Assembly (NCBI RefSeq): GCF_900113705.1
Contig: NZ_FOQI01000008.1
Span: 62,001 to 126,000 of the forward strand
Reading direction: 5' to 3'
Source: Collimonas sp. OK307
Lineage (GTDB): Bacteria > Pseudomonadota > Gammaproteobacteria > Burkholderiales > Burkholderiaceae_D
Length of the DNA: 64,000 bases
Under the pieces are notes generated by a model. It made no database searches. It saw only the letters and a list, made by a program, of their open reading frames with translations, and was not told where the DNA came from. Shown here in pieces: positions 15,661 to 24,200 of the stretch (position 1 is the stretch's first letter; the number at the start of each line of letters is the position of its first letter). The position numbers and the translations under genes were made by a program.

Positions 15661-16508
15661 TGAGCTCCTAACATTTCTGGCACGTGTTCTGCCGCTACGA
15701 TTTGGAATGCTGAAAGCGGACATGTCTCCAAGCTGGGGTTGTTCAAATCTGCGATGAGCATATGATTTGCTATCAGCAAGCGAGCCACTCTTAGCCCAGT
15801 GCCGGTTTCATAGCCGTTTCGGCGGTCGAATGTCTGACTGTATTCGGAGAGCGTGACACTTCTCTTCGAGTTGTTGCGCAGCTCCGATGTCATCTTGCGA
15901 GCTGCCTCATCCAACATGCCAGGAAAGGTTTGTTTTTCTCCTGACTTTAAATGGGCGCTGCGAATCCACTCGATGTTTCGAGTTTTGCTAAGTGGAATGG
16001 CGGAATGGAAGACTAAGTGATGCCGGATGTCGACGCCCTCTAAGTAGGTGCGTTGAATCTGAAGCTTTTCGATGGACCGCTCGTCCTCAGCTTCTTGTTC
16101 TCGCTTCGTATCGAACGCTTCTAAAATGGTCGCTCCATTACGGACCCTGGTGACCAGGAAGTCCGTTGTCATTACCACGGGGACTTGGGTACCCGGGTAA
16201 TACGGATGTCCAATTCCAAGGGCTGCGGCAATTTCTAATGTGAGGTCACGGTCGAGCGGATACTGTTCACGAATGTCGACGACGTCCGGACTAAATTCGA
16301 GTAATAAAAATAAATTCCATTCAACGTCGGATAGAAAGTGATGCTCGCGCCCCGATTTGATACCGAAAGCGCGCCGGCTGCGGCCGCTGGAGGAAATCTC
16401 AGCAACGTTTATCCACGGGAGATAGTCCTTCCCGGTTCCCTTTCCGCGGCCTAGTCGGTAATGTTTTTCTATAGCGTCTTCAGACCATTTGCGAGGGCCT
16501 CTTGGCAT
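15657..16508 (-). CDS. tnsA: TnsA endonuclease
   Basis: A 283-aa protein. The N-terminal nuclease domain carries E63 (LSDVEWNLFLLLEF), D116 (MTTDFLVT) and K135 (EAFDTKRE), matching the E63/D114/K132 triad of Tn7 TnsA in order and nearly in number. TnsA cuts the 5' ends, so the presence of intact tnsA predicts cut-and-paste movement instead of cointegrate formation. The C-terminal half (HLKSGEKQTFPGMLDEAARK and beyond) is the TnsA C-terminal domain that contacts TnsC and DNA. It is the first gene of the operon and diverges from a DUF6471 gene across a palindrome. Confidence 0.93.
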   Translation of the reverse strand: MPRGPRKWSEDAIEKHYRLGRGKGTGKDYLPWINVAEISSSGRSRRAFGIKSGREHHFLSDVEWNLFLLLEFSPDVVDIREQYPLDRDLTLEIAAALGIGHPYYPGTQVPVVMTTDFLVTRVRNGATILEAFDTKREQEAEDERSIEKLQIQRTYLEGVDIRHHLVFHSAIPLSKTRNIEWIRSAHLKSGEKQTFPGMLDEAARKMTSELRNNSKRSVTLSEYSQTFDRRNGYETGTGLRVARLLIANHMLIADLNNPSLETCPLSAFQIVAAEHVPEMLGAQ

Positions 16509-16672
16509 ATTTGTCCTTTTTTCATCAGTAGTTTTCCAAATAGAGGCAAAATCACTTTATGCTTTAGCACTTAGCGTCTGCCTGTATCACCCACACTGTG
16601 GGAAAACCGTATAGGTACCAAAAGACGGCCACTCGCAGTACATCTTAAATATAGGATATTTATCTCAAAATT

Positions 16673-16708
16673 GAACATATAAATCTCATATATGAGATTT
16701 ATATGTTC
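16673..16708. promoter_or_regulatory. Perfect 36-bp palindrome, candidate tns operator
   Basis: GAACATATAAATCTCATA is followed directly by its exact reverse complement, with the centre between 16690 and 16691. It lies in the divergent region between tnsA and the DUF6471 gene. A related half-like stretch (ATATTTATCTCAAAA, about 16656-16670) precedes it. Likely a binding site for a dimeric repressor. Confidence 0.7.
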
Positions 16709-16748
16709 GCCATATTGCTGCGCGTAAAACTTTTATCAGGCGAGACGA

Positions 16749-16997
16749 ATGGATTGGAACAAAGAGGCGCGGCGAGTTCTCAGATTTGAAATGAAAATCC
16801 GTGAGATTGGCTATAAAGAGTTGCTAAAACGGCTAAATTCCATTGATGTCACCAATGAGACTGAGCGCTCTATCGCGAGCAAAGTCTCACGCGGCACGTT
16901 TTCGGCGGCTTTCTTTTTACAATGCATGCGCGCTATGGGGGTTAGTGCATTAGATGTTTCAGGAGACCCCGTGACATCGGTGAAGAAGAATGAATAA
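16749..16997 (+). CDS. DUF6471 small regulator
   Basis: An 82-aa protein beginning MDWNKEARRVLRFEMKIRE and containing TERSIASKVSRGTFSAAFF followed by LQCMRAMG, the pattern I know from DUF6471, a small helix-turn-helix-like family. It is divergent from tnsA with a 36-bp palindrome between them, an arrangement that suggests an autoregulated repressor of the transposition operon. That role is inferred; the family has no settled function. Confidence 0.75.
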   Translation: MDWNKEARRVLRFEMKIREIGYKELLKRLNSIDVTNETERSIASKVSRGTFSAAFFLQCMRAMGVSALDVSGDPVTSVKKNE

Positions 16998-17019
16998 CTG
17001 CACTAGGCTTCTTGGCAGT

Positions 17020-17050
17020 CAATTCAGCCGCTGTGGAGGCTGAATTGTTT
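17020..17050 (+). terminator. Terminator-like hairpin after the DUF6471 gene
   Basis: CAATTCAGCC and GGCTGAATTG form a perfect 10-bp stem around an 8-base loop, 20 bases after the stop codon. The following T-tract is short (TTTAG). Confidence 0.6.
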
Positions 17051-17160
17051 AGATAGACAAGTGCGCTGCTGTAGTAATAACTACTATATGTAGATTTTTC
17101 TTTATAAATTTTCCCATATCTTGTATTTTTTTCTTTGAGGTTGTACTATTGGCATGTGGT

Positions 17161-17310
17161 AGCGCCCTCAAGCATCTCTGGAGGTTGCGCTGCACGTTAC
17201 CAAGCGGCCAAATGGCGCAAAGGCGAGCAATCGCGTGAGCGTGAGCGGCGGAATCTGCGGCAGGGACGACTCGCAAGAGGCTCTCAGCATAGCGGCTGCC
17301 GACGGGGCTT
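17161..17310 (+). ncRNA. Structured 150-bp direct repeat, copy 1 (RT-associated RNA candidate)
   Basis: This block is repeated at 17563-17712 with four differences in 150 bases and an exact offset of 402. It holds two conserved short stems: TTGCGC (17185-17190) with GCGCAA (17215-17220), and CGGCAG (17258-17263) with CTGCCG (17296-17301). It lies upstream of a reverse transcriptase on the same strand. Open frames cross it in both directions but look incidental to high G+C. I infer a structured RNA used by the RT. Confidence 0.5.
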
Positions 17311-17562
17311 GGGATTCGTCTTCTACTCCCGGATATGTCGGGAAGGCGAATAAACAACGTGCGGGGCGGTCGGTAGGTGGGGAGGCGGGCGCGCCGCGAA
17401 CGTTGGGACGTCGAAAGGCCCCGATTTTCGTCTATTCTGGTTGGGCTAGCTATCTAGCTGCCATGGCCGCCGTTCTTGTAGTGACTTTTAACTTCAATTC
17501 GGGAAGGATGGGTGTCGAAATGGGACGCATTCACATCTTGGCGGCGGCTTCGGTTGATTTTC

Positions 17563-17712
17563 AGCGCACTCATGCATCTCTGGAGGTTGCGCTGCACGTT
17601 ACCAAGCGGCAAAATGGCGCAAAGGCGAGCAATCGCGTGAGCGTGAGCGGCGGAATCTGCGGCAGGGACGACTCGCAAGAGGCTCTCAGCATTGCGGCTG
17701 CCGACGGGGCTT
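17563..17712 (+). ncRNA. Structured 150-bp direct repeat, copy 2 (RT-associated RNA candidate)
   Basis: Second copy of the block at 17161, ending 45 bases before the RT start codon. Both predicted stems are conserved. The four differences (C/A, A/T, C/A, A/T, copy 1 to copy 2) are not all at adenines of one copy. The 252-bp segment between the copies is unique in the window. Confidence 0.5.
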
Positions 17713-17757
17713 TCGGTTGCTGGTCCGGGGGGAACGACGCCAGCATAGAACCAAATC

Positions 17758-18957
17758 ATGTCTGCTAATGCTTTCGGTAAGGCTTTGTCTCGCGACACCA
17801 TACTTCAAGCGTGGCGAGAGATATATCAAAATTCTTCATCTGCATCTCGGAACACCCTGAGTTCTGACGAGATATCCATCAATGATTTCGAGCACCATTA
17901 CAAAAATCATTTGGCACACCTAGGTAGGGATTTGCGGTCAGATAAATTCCAATTTCAATCGCTGCGTCCTTATCTCATTCCCAAGCCAAACGGTAAATTT
18001 CGTCTTATTTGTGTCCCTACAGTTCGAGACCGTATTGTGCAACGGGCCTTGGTCAATTATTTATCCGAAAAATATCGGTCACAATTGGCTAATAAGATTA
18101 GCTATGGTTTTATAAAAGGACGCTCCGTCAAGCAAGCAGCAAAAGCGGGTTGTGCTTTGCGCGCGTCGAAGCCATGGGTATTTAAAACTGACATTACGGC
18201 CTTTTTTGACAATATAAAGCGAGAAACATTAATTGCCGGGCTAAAAAAAATTGTCAGGGATAGCTCCCTCCATAACGTTTTAAGAGGCGCTATTGCGTGC
18301 GAAGTGCATACGTCGTCAAATGGCACAAAGAAGCAAATAGAATCCTTGGGGATAAAGCACGGTCAGGGCATAAGACAGGGAATGCCGTTGTCCCCACTAT
18401 TTTCAAATATCTTGTTGTCGCCGTTCGACGAGCAGGTTCAAAAAAAAGAAATTAGCGCAATTCGGTATGCGGATGACTTGATTTTTTTTGCAAAAAGTAA
18501 AGATGAGTGTGTGGGAATCGCGAGTTTTTGCGAAACTGAACTGGCCAAATTGGGTTTAAAAATACCCCCAGTTGGGCCTGAATCAAAATCAGTCATCTAT
18601 GAGCCTGGCGAGGCTGCTGACTTTCTCGGACTTGAGTTAGCTGTGTCCGGGTGTTCCTACCAACTCAGACTGTCGCAGAAACAAATTGAGCGCATTAAAG
18701 ATGAGCTATTGCAATACGGTTCTATCGGCGAATTGCTAGCCCGCAAAATTACTCTTCGAAATTTGGGACAAATATTAACCAATAAAAAAAATGGTTATTT
18801 GGCAGCATACGATGTTTGTGAAAATCTACCAGGCGTTGAGGCCGCGCTTGCTGATGTTGAACAAAAAGTTTTACGACGTGTGTACACCAATGGTCTTGGA
18901 ATCAATTTATCTACCATCAGTAGAGAAGCAAAGACGTTCTTAAATCTAATAAGTTAG
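17758..18957 (+). CDS. Group-II-like reverse transcriptase, defence-type candidate
   Basis: A 399-aa RT. It has the finger/palm motifs RLICVPTVRDRIVQ (83-96), SYGFIKGRS (115-123), KTDITAFFDNI (143-153, first catalytic Asp), GIRQGMPLSPLFSN (204-217) and RYADDLIFF (236-244, catalytic YADD). It stops soon after the thumb region, with no maturase or endonuclease domain, and the retron hallmark VTG motif is absent. Stand-alone RTs of this build with an upstream RNA are seen among defence-associated (DRT/UG) RTs, for example type 2. Two near-identical structured repeats precede it. I cannot place it in a subclass. Followed by an A/T-rich spacer and then hipBA. Confidence 0.8.
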   Translation: MSANAFGKALSRDTILQAWREIYQNSSSASRNTLSSDEISINDFEHHYKNHLAHLGRDLRSDKFQFQSLRPYLIPKPNGKFRLICVPTVRDRIVQRALVNYLSEKYRSQLANKISYGFIKGRSVKQAAKAGCALRASKPWVFKTDITAFFDNIKRETLIAGLKKIVRDSSLHNVLRGAIACEVHTSSNGTKKQIESLGIKHGQGIRQGMPLSPLFSNILLSPFDEQVQKKEISAIRYADDLIFFAKSKDECVGIASFCETELAKLGLKIPPVGPESKSVIYEPGEAADFLGLELAVSGCSYQLRLSQKQIERIKDELLQYGSIGELLARKITLRNLGQILTNKKNGYLAAYDVCENLPGVEAALADVEQKVLRRVYTNGLGINLSTISREAKTFLNLIS

Positions 18958-19267
18958 GCCTTCGTCGGCGTGATAGATGACTGGCCAACGGAGTTTTTGA
19001 CATTCGTTAAGCAAATTCCTGCAGTAGTGGCATTGTATCCTGAGCGGAAATGTCAGAGGAAATTCAATTAGCAACCCACAATCCCCAGCAAGTTGATTTC
19101 GTAGGAAAGCGGATATCGTCGCTGACCGTATCAGCTAGTCTTCCCTTGTATGCTGAAGCATACCGAAAAACCTAAACAGTTTTAGGAAAAGAGAAAGTAG
19201 GACGGAAAATTAGAACTAATCCTAATCCTTCTTTGGATTTCAAGTTAATTCCCTCTCGCTTTTAATG

Positions 19268-19395
19268 AATCCGAATACTGGTTAGGATTATAGGTATTTT
19301 TTCTCTCAAACAGAGAAAATCCGAATACTAGTTAGGTTTTTTGGCAAACCCATCCCTTTTGCTGTATAATCTTAACTACTGTTAGGATTTTAAGG
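19268..19395 (+). promoter_or_regulatory. hipBA promoter with repeated operators
   Basis: TTGGCA (19341-19346), 18 bases, TATAAT (19365-19370). The element AATCCGAATACTGGTTAGG at 19268 recurs as AATCCGAATACTAGTTAGG at 19318, and a shorter CTTAACTACTGTTAGG at 19371 sits at the likely transcript start; CTAATCCTAATCC (~19214) may be a further inverted one. HipB-type repressors bind such repeated sites to silence their own operon. Apart from these sites, 18958-19390 holds no gene I can support. Confidence 0.65.
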
Positions 19396-19402
19396 ATGCA
19401 TG

Positions 19403-19696
19403 ATGCGTATTCCACTCACACAACCTATCGACATTGGCTGTCTCATTCGTGCAACTCGGAAAGCACAGAATCTAAGGCAGGACGACGCTGCAGGGTCAAT
19501 TGGCGTCTCCGACGTATTTCTTGGGAGATTAGAAAATGGTGCGCCAGGTGCACGGCTCGACAAAGCACTGCAAGTGCTCAACGAACTCGGAATTGTTCTT
19601 TACGTAGACGTGTCTGACAACGTTTCTCAAAAGTATCTTGAATTAAAGAAGAAGAGAAACGACACATTTCATTCAAATATATTAAAAAAACGCTGA
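19403..19696 (+). CDS. hipB: HipB-like antitoxin and repressor
   Basis: About 97 aa. A Cro/C1-type helix-turn-helix is clear (IGCLIRATRKAQNLRQDDAA, then GVSDVFLGRLENGAPG), with the beta strand GIVLYVDV that HipB proteins use for dimerisation. Of two adjacent ATGs (19400 and 19403), the second has better spacing to AAGGA. It ends one base before the hipA start, so the two are translated together. It should neutralise HipA and repress through the repeats upstream. Confidence 0.85.
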   Translation: MRIPLTQPIDIGCLIRATRKAQNLRQDDAAGSIGVSDVFLGRLENGAPGARLDKALQVLNELGIVLYVDVSDNVSQKYLELKKKRNDTFHSNILKKR

Positions 19697-19697
19697 T

Positions 19698-20999
19698 ATG
19701 CGAGAACTCAAAACCTATATCAATAGCAGGCTTGTAGGAAAGCTCGTTGACGAGAATGGAATCTGGTCTTTTGTTTATGACTCGACATGGGTAGCAGCGC
19801 CTGACGCGTTTCCTCTTAGCAAAGCGCTTCCTCTACAGACCGCTACACATATCGACGCAAGTTCGTTACGTCCGGTCCAGTGGTACTTCGATAATTTACT
19901 ACCTGAAGAGGGAGCTCGTGCACTGCTCGCTAAGGATGCGAAACTGGACGCTAATGATGCATTTTCGCTCCTCGGCTACTATGGTGCCGAATCAGCAGGT
20001 TCGCTTATCCTCACAAATGAAGACCCAGCTTTAGCCAAGACGGGGGAGCGCGCTTTGCCTGATGCAGAGTTGCAAACGCGGATTGAGAACCTCCCGACTA
20101 TCTCCCTTGCCGCAAACGCCCCCAAGCGGATGTCACTCGCTGGCGCGCAGCACAAACTCGCGGTTATTTACCGTCCAGACGCCTTGTTCGAGCCAATAGA
20201 GGCGACACCGTCAACATACATCTTGAAACCCAATCATCAGGATGCAGATTTCCGCAATAGTGTAATTAATGAATATTTTACGATGCAATTGGCTAAAGCT
20301 GTCGGACTCGACGTACCAGCAACTTATCGAAAGTACGTTCCCTCGCCGGTGTATCTCATTGAGCGATTCGACAGAGCTGTGGACCCGCGGCAGGTCAGGC
20401 GCCTACACGCGATTGACGCATGCCAGTTGTTAAATCTTGACCGTCAGTTCAAATATACTGCCGCAAGCCTTGAACGGCTAGCTGAATTGGCCGCGGCCTG
20501 TACAGCACCTGCACTTACTCGTGTGCGACTTTTTTCGTGGTTTGTTTTCAATCTGCTGGTCGGAAACAATGATGCCCATCTAAAGAATCTATCTTTTTTG
20601 GTTGATGCGCAAGGAGTTCGACTCGCGCCACACTACGACATGCTAGCGACCGCGGTTTACCAAACAAAGGCACTCGACAAAGATATCTGGCCGAAAACCA
20701 AGCTATCCTGGCCCATTTTCGAGAGAGAATCGTTTGAAGAGCTTGACCGAGCTTGTATTATTGCCGCAGGACAAGTACTCGGGTTGACTGTAGAAACTGC
20801 GACTCGTTTGTTGGATGCGCAACTCAAATCGGTTCCTAAAGCTGCGGATATTGTGTTCGCTGGCATCGAGGAGGAAAACAACAAGCTGCGGGCGGAGCGG
20901 CCGATTTTAATCCCTGTTTTCGGAAATGAGCTGCGGACAGTCCGGTCCATCATCTTTATAATCATCAAGGATATGGTCGAAAAATTGTCACAGAAATGA
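19698..20999 (+). CDS. hipA: HipA-family serine/threonine kinase toxin
   Basis: A 433-aa HipA. The N-terminal subdomain (ELKTYINSRLVGKLVDENGIWSF in pieces; PVQWYFDNLLPEEGARALLA) is followed by the phosphate-binding region RMSLAGAQHKLAV, the ATP-lysine strand TYILKPNHQDA, the catalytic loop GNNDAHLKNLSFL (Asp near 293) and the metal-binding HYDMLAT. These match HipA, which phosphorylates glutamyl-tRNA synthetase and induces dormancy; related kinases hit other targets. Full length, with the last ~15 residues atypical. It is paired with hipB and may act as maintenance or defence module for the transposon. Confidence 0.87.
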   Translation: MRELKTYINSRLVGKLVDENGIWSFVYDSTWVAAPDAFPLSKALPLQTATHIDASSLRPVQWYFDNLLPEEGARALLAKDAKLDANDAFSLLGYYGAESAGSLILTNEDPALAKTGERALPDAELQTRIENLPTISLAANAPKRMSLAGAQHKLAVIYRPDALFEPIEATPSTYILKPNHQDADFRNSVINEYFTMQLAKAVGLDVPATYRKYVPSPVYLIERFDRAVDPRQVRRLHAIDACQLLNLDRQFKYTAASLERLAELAAACTAPALTRVRLFSWFVFNLLVGNNDAHLKNLSFLVDAQGVRLAPHYDMLATAVYQTKALDKDIWPKTKLSWPIFERESFEELDRACIIAAGQVLGLTVETATRLLDAQLKSVPKAADIVFAGIEEENNKLRAERPILIPVFGNELRTVRSIIFIIIKDMVEKLSQK

Positions 21000-21283
21000 T
21001 AGAGCTTTCCTGGAAAAATGCGGCGAAGAGCGCCCCAACCAGGAGTTGCTAATGCCAAATGATATTTACACAAAGGACGCAACTTATGACTAAGTTTCTT
21101 CCTTGTGCATCTGAACCAAGCGCTCGTGACAGAGTAATCAAAATATTGGTTTGTTCGCCATCGACGGTGGTAGCCTCGCCGCAGATGCGGGTAGCGGAGT
21201 AAAGTGACTGAAAAAACTGCTCTTCCAAATGCGGTAACATTTATTTCAGCGAGCCGAACGAATGGGGACACCAGTTTCGTCGT

Positions 21284-24200
21284 TTAAGAAACAAGCTTCC
21301 TGACGAGCAGGAGCGAGTCCTGGCGCGCCATTTCCACGGCGCTTATCCAAGTAGGCTCACGAGAAGCTCCTTTAAGGTTCTTTCCTATAGCCATCAGCAC
21401 CCTAACGATTGCTGCTCGCAGAAGCGGCGTAGCGTAGTTATTGAGCCCGCCCCTTAAGCTTTCTCCGCTATTCTGCAAATCCCGTATCATCATGCACAAC
21501 GTCACGCTGAGGGAGCGGAGATGAGCTTGGAGGTGCCGCTGTCCGCCATTTTCAAGGAGCTCAGCAATAGTGTTTAGCTTCAGTTCGAGCTGAAACTCTG
21601 GCCCGCTGCGGATGCTGTCGACGAGATAGTTGACGAAGCGCCGCGACGATTCTGTCGGAGATTCAATTTCGAGAAGCCAAAAGGCGGCGGCGTTGAGCGC
21701 AGCCGACGATACGCTGCGGCTTTGGTTTGCACCGATTACTGAAATCGTCAGGTCAACGACATCCATCGTCCTCTCTGGCCACCATCGTAGACCGGCGAAC
21801 AACAGCGACACGAGCGGTGTATTCAAGCTCACGCTGCAATTCCATAGTTCTTCGAACCACTCGTCTAGTCGTTGCGCTTGGATGTTTTTGAGTGAAAGCG
21901 TACTTGAGAAAACACGATGAATCACGTGTGCAATTAGTCTCAGTCGAGGTGTAACGTATTCATGCGTTGAAATGCGGCTGGGTTCCGTCAAACGGCGTCC
22001 TTCGTCAAGCCACCAACTTCGGAGTTTTTCTATGGCTGAAAGCAGTTCGTGTTCAGGCCAGTCGAATGAAACGTTATTGCTTTTGGTGAGTAGTAGGTCG
22101 GAGAGCAGCTCCTCGCGGGACTGGCTCAGGGTCCTCTGCAGCTCTCCCATGACGTCAGTGAGATTCTCTATGGGCTCCATCTTTTGTGTTTCTAACCATC
22201 TACGGAAAGTCCCTGCAAGCGCTGCGCTGCCAGAGAGGCTCGGCCAAGTGAGAACCGCTCCAGTGTAAAAATTCGGAATCTGAGGAAGGCCATTCGGGCC
22301 GGCATTCTGCCAGATAAGCTTTGCGAATCTGTGCTGCTGCGGCACCGTCATCAATCCCTCCCGATGCAACCAATCCAGTCGTTTGAAACAGCCGCTTAAT
22401 TCTTCATCTGAGCGCTCCGATGGCGAAAGGCTCTGCACTTCGTCCATTACTTGGTCGACCACTTCAATCCACTGCCTACCAGCTTGGAGTGCTATTGGCA
22501 TGTTGCGCAGCATATTAACTACATCAGGCCACGAACGGCGGTAAAAAAAATTGATATCGCGTGCCGATAGGGAAAGCAGGGTTGGACACAGACTTTCGAG
22601 TTGTTCCGCAGGAAGCAGTCGTATCGCCCTGGTAAAAAATAACTCAAATGGGCGATGCAGCGAGTTGTCCTCTCGCAGCGCCGGTAGCGCGTAGAGCCGA
22701 ATCGCAAGCCCACACAAAATGGACGCGTGGCTTGGTTCAAGCCGGAACGCAACTCTTGATGCAAGGTCCAGCAGAAATTTTAACGAATATGCGGCTCGCT
22801 TGTCCCAGCTCAAGTCATTTGTGAGAGCGTTAATTACCTCGACGGAATGTCGAAAGACTTCTCGAGCCTTCTCCGACGTCATTGCAGCAATAGCTGGGAG
22901 CTCAAACGACTCGGCTGAGCCGAGCGTAGCTCCGCCGCCTGCACGCGATAGGATTCGCATGCTGCTCATCGGGTCAACGGTCAGCGACAGAATTCTGTAG
23001 CAAGTTGCCATTTCCTCCGCAGTGAATCTGACGTTCCCAACAGAAGGTGGTAGTGACACGCGCTCTATCAGACGGATGTAGGTGACAGCCGCATTCGACG
23101 CTTCAGGGCGCAGATTCGGTGAGCGCTTGTCGTCCGATAGAATTTCAGCGTCGATATTGGTAGCACCCGCATTTAACATGCTTTCTGCAATGTCAAGCTC
23201 ATTCCGGATAGCTTCCATGAGGAAGTTAGGATGTTCAATGTTATCGAGTGCGTTCTCGTCGCGTTCGACCTTATCCTCTTGAGCCTTCGAGGATACTTTC
23301 TTTTCCTCCACGGCTATACGTGTCCGGAGGCCGGGTTCCGTGGACCATGTTGTAGGCTCGTTTTCGACAGAAGATACTGGGACTACCAGTCTATCATCGT
23401 CGTCGTCTTTTACCGCAACATCTAGTACTCTTAGCAGCCGCTCAGACCATTGCTCGCGCGAGACTAAATAAGCCGATTCTCCTTCGAACTGAATTGCGTC
23501 CCGTATAGCGTGCAAGCCACTTCTAACCAGCTCATATGCACGGCGCACAACGCCGACTTCACCAAGCAGCGCGCCTGTCCGTATGCGCCAGTATGGGTCC
23601 GCACCTGAGGCGCAAGCCTCCAGGGCGTTTAACAAATCAATCGCAGAATGTTTATCGCGATGTTCAAGACGAAAAAGTACCTGCTCATGAAGCAGAGCGC
23701 ATTGCAAATCGGACGGAAGTCGGTCTGCCGGAAACTCATTGAGTTGCGATACCCACTTGACGAAATCTTCGTTGTTATCATCCTCTCGGGCGTCACGAAG
23801 CATGGCGAGCGCAAGACGAGCGTTTATAAGCCTAATGTCGTCATCTCCAGGCCTGAGTAACTGAGCACTGTCTGGAATTAAGGGGGGCGGCGATTGTTTG
23901 TCTATTTTGACTGCGTCGGCGAATTCCAACGCAATGAAATTTGCCAGCTCCGGATGTAGCGGCATCATAGCGATATCAAAAATCCAGGTAATTTCGTCAA
24001 GAAATACCAACTTGAGCCATTGAGGCATCGAGTTCGCATTGGCTTTAAACGCTCGCCAGACTATCCAATGCGAGGAGGAGTTTCGCAGCCGGATGCGGTT
24101 ATCGGCCGGCGCCACAAGCCAGCCAGGGTATTCTTTTCGATTCCGTTGAGCGACCCGAATCCACTCCGTCAACTGCGAGACATCAGGCTTATACGACTTC

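Noticed and set aside
16749-16997. Xis-like or MerR-type factor
   Set aside because: The sequence pattern fits DUF6471 better and no recombinase needing an excision factor is present.
17161-18957. Diversity-generating retroelement (template and variable repeat plus RT)
   Set aside because: The four differences between the repeats are C/A and A/T in both directions, not confined to adenines of one copy, and no C-type-lectin or other target gene ends in a repeat.
17049-18957. Retron or group II intron
   Set aside because: The RT lacks the retron VTG motif and I see no msr/msd arms; it also lacks maturase and endonuclease domains and no intron domain V is visible.
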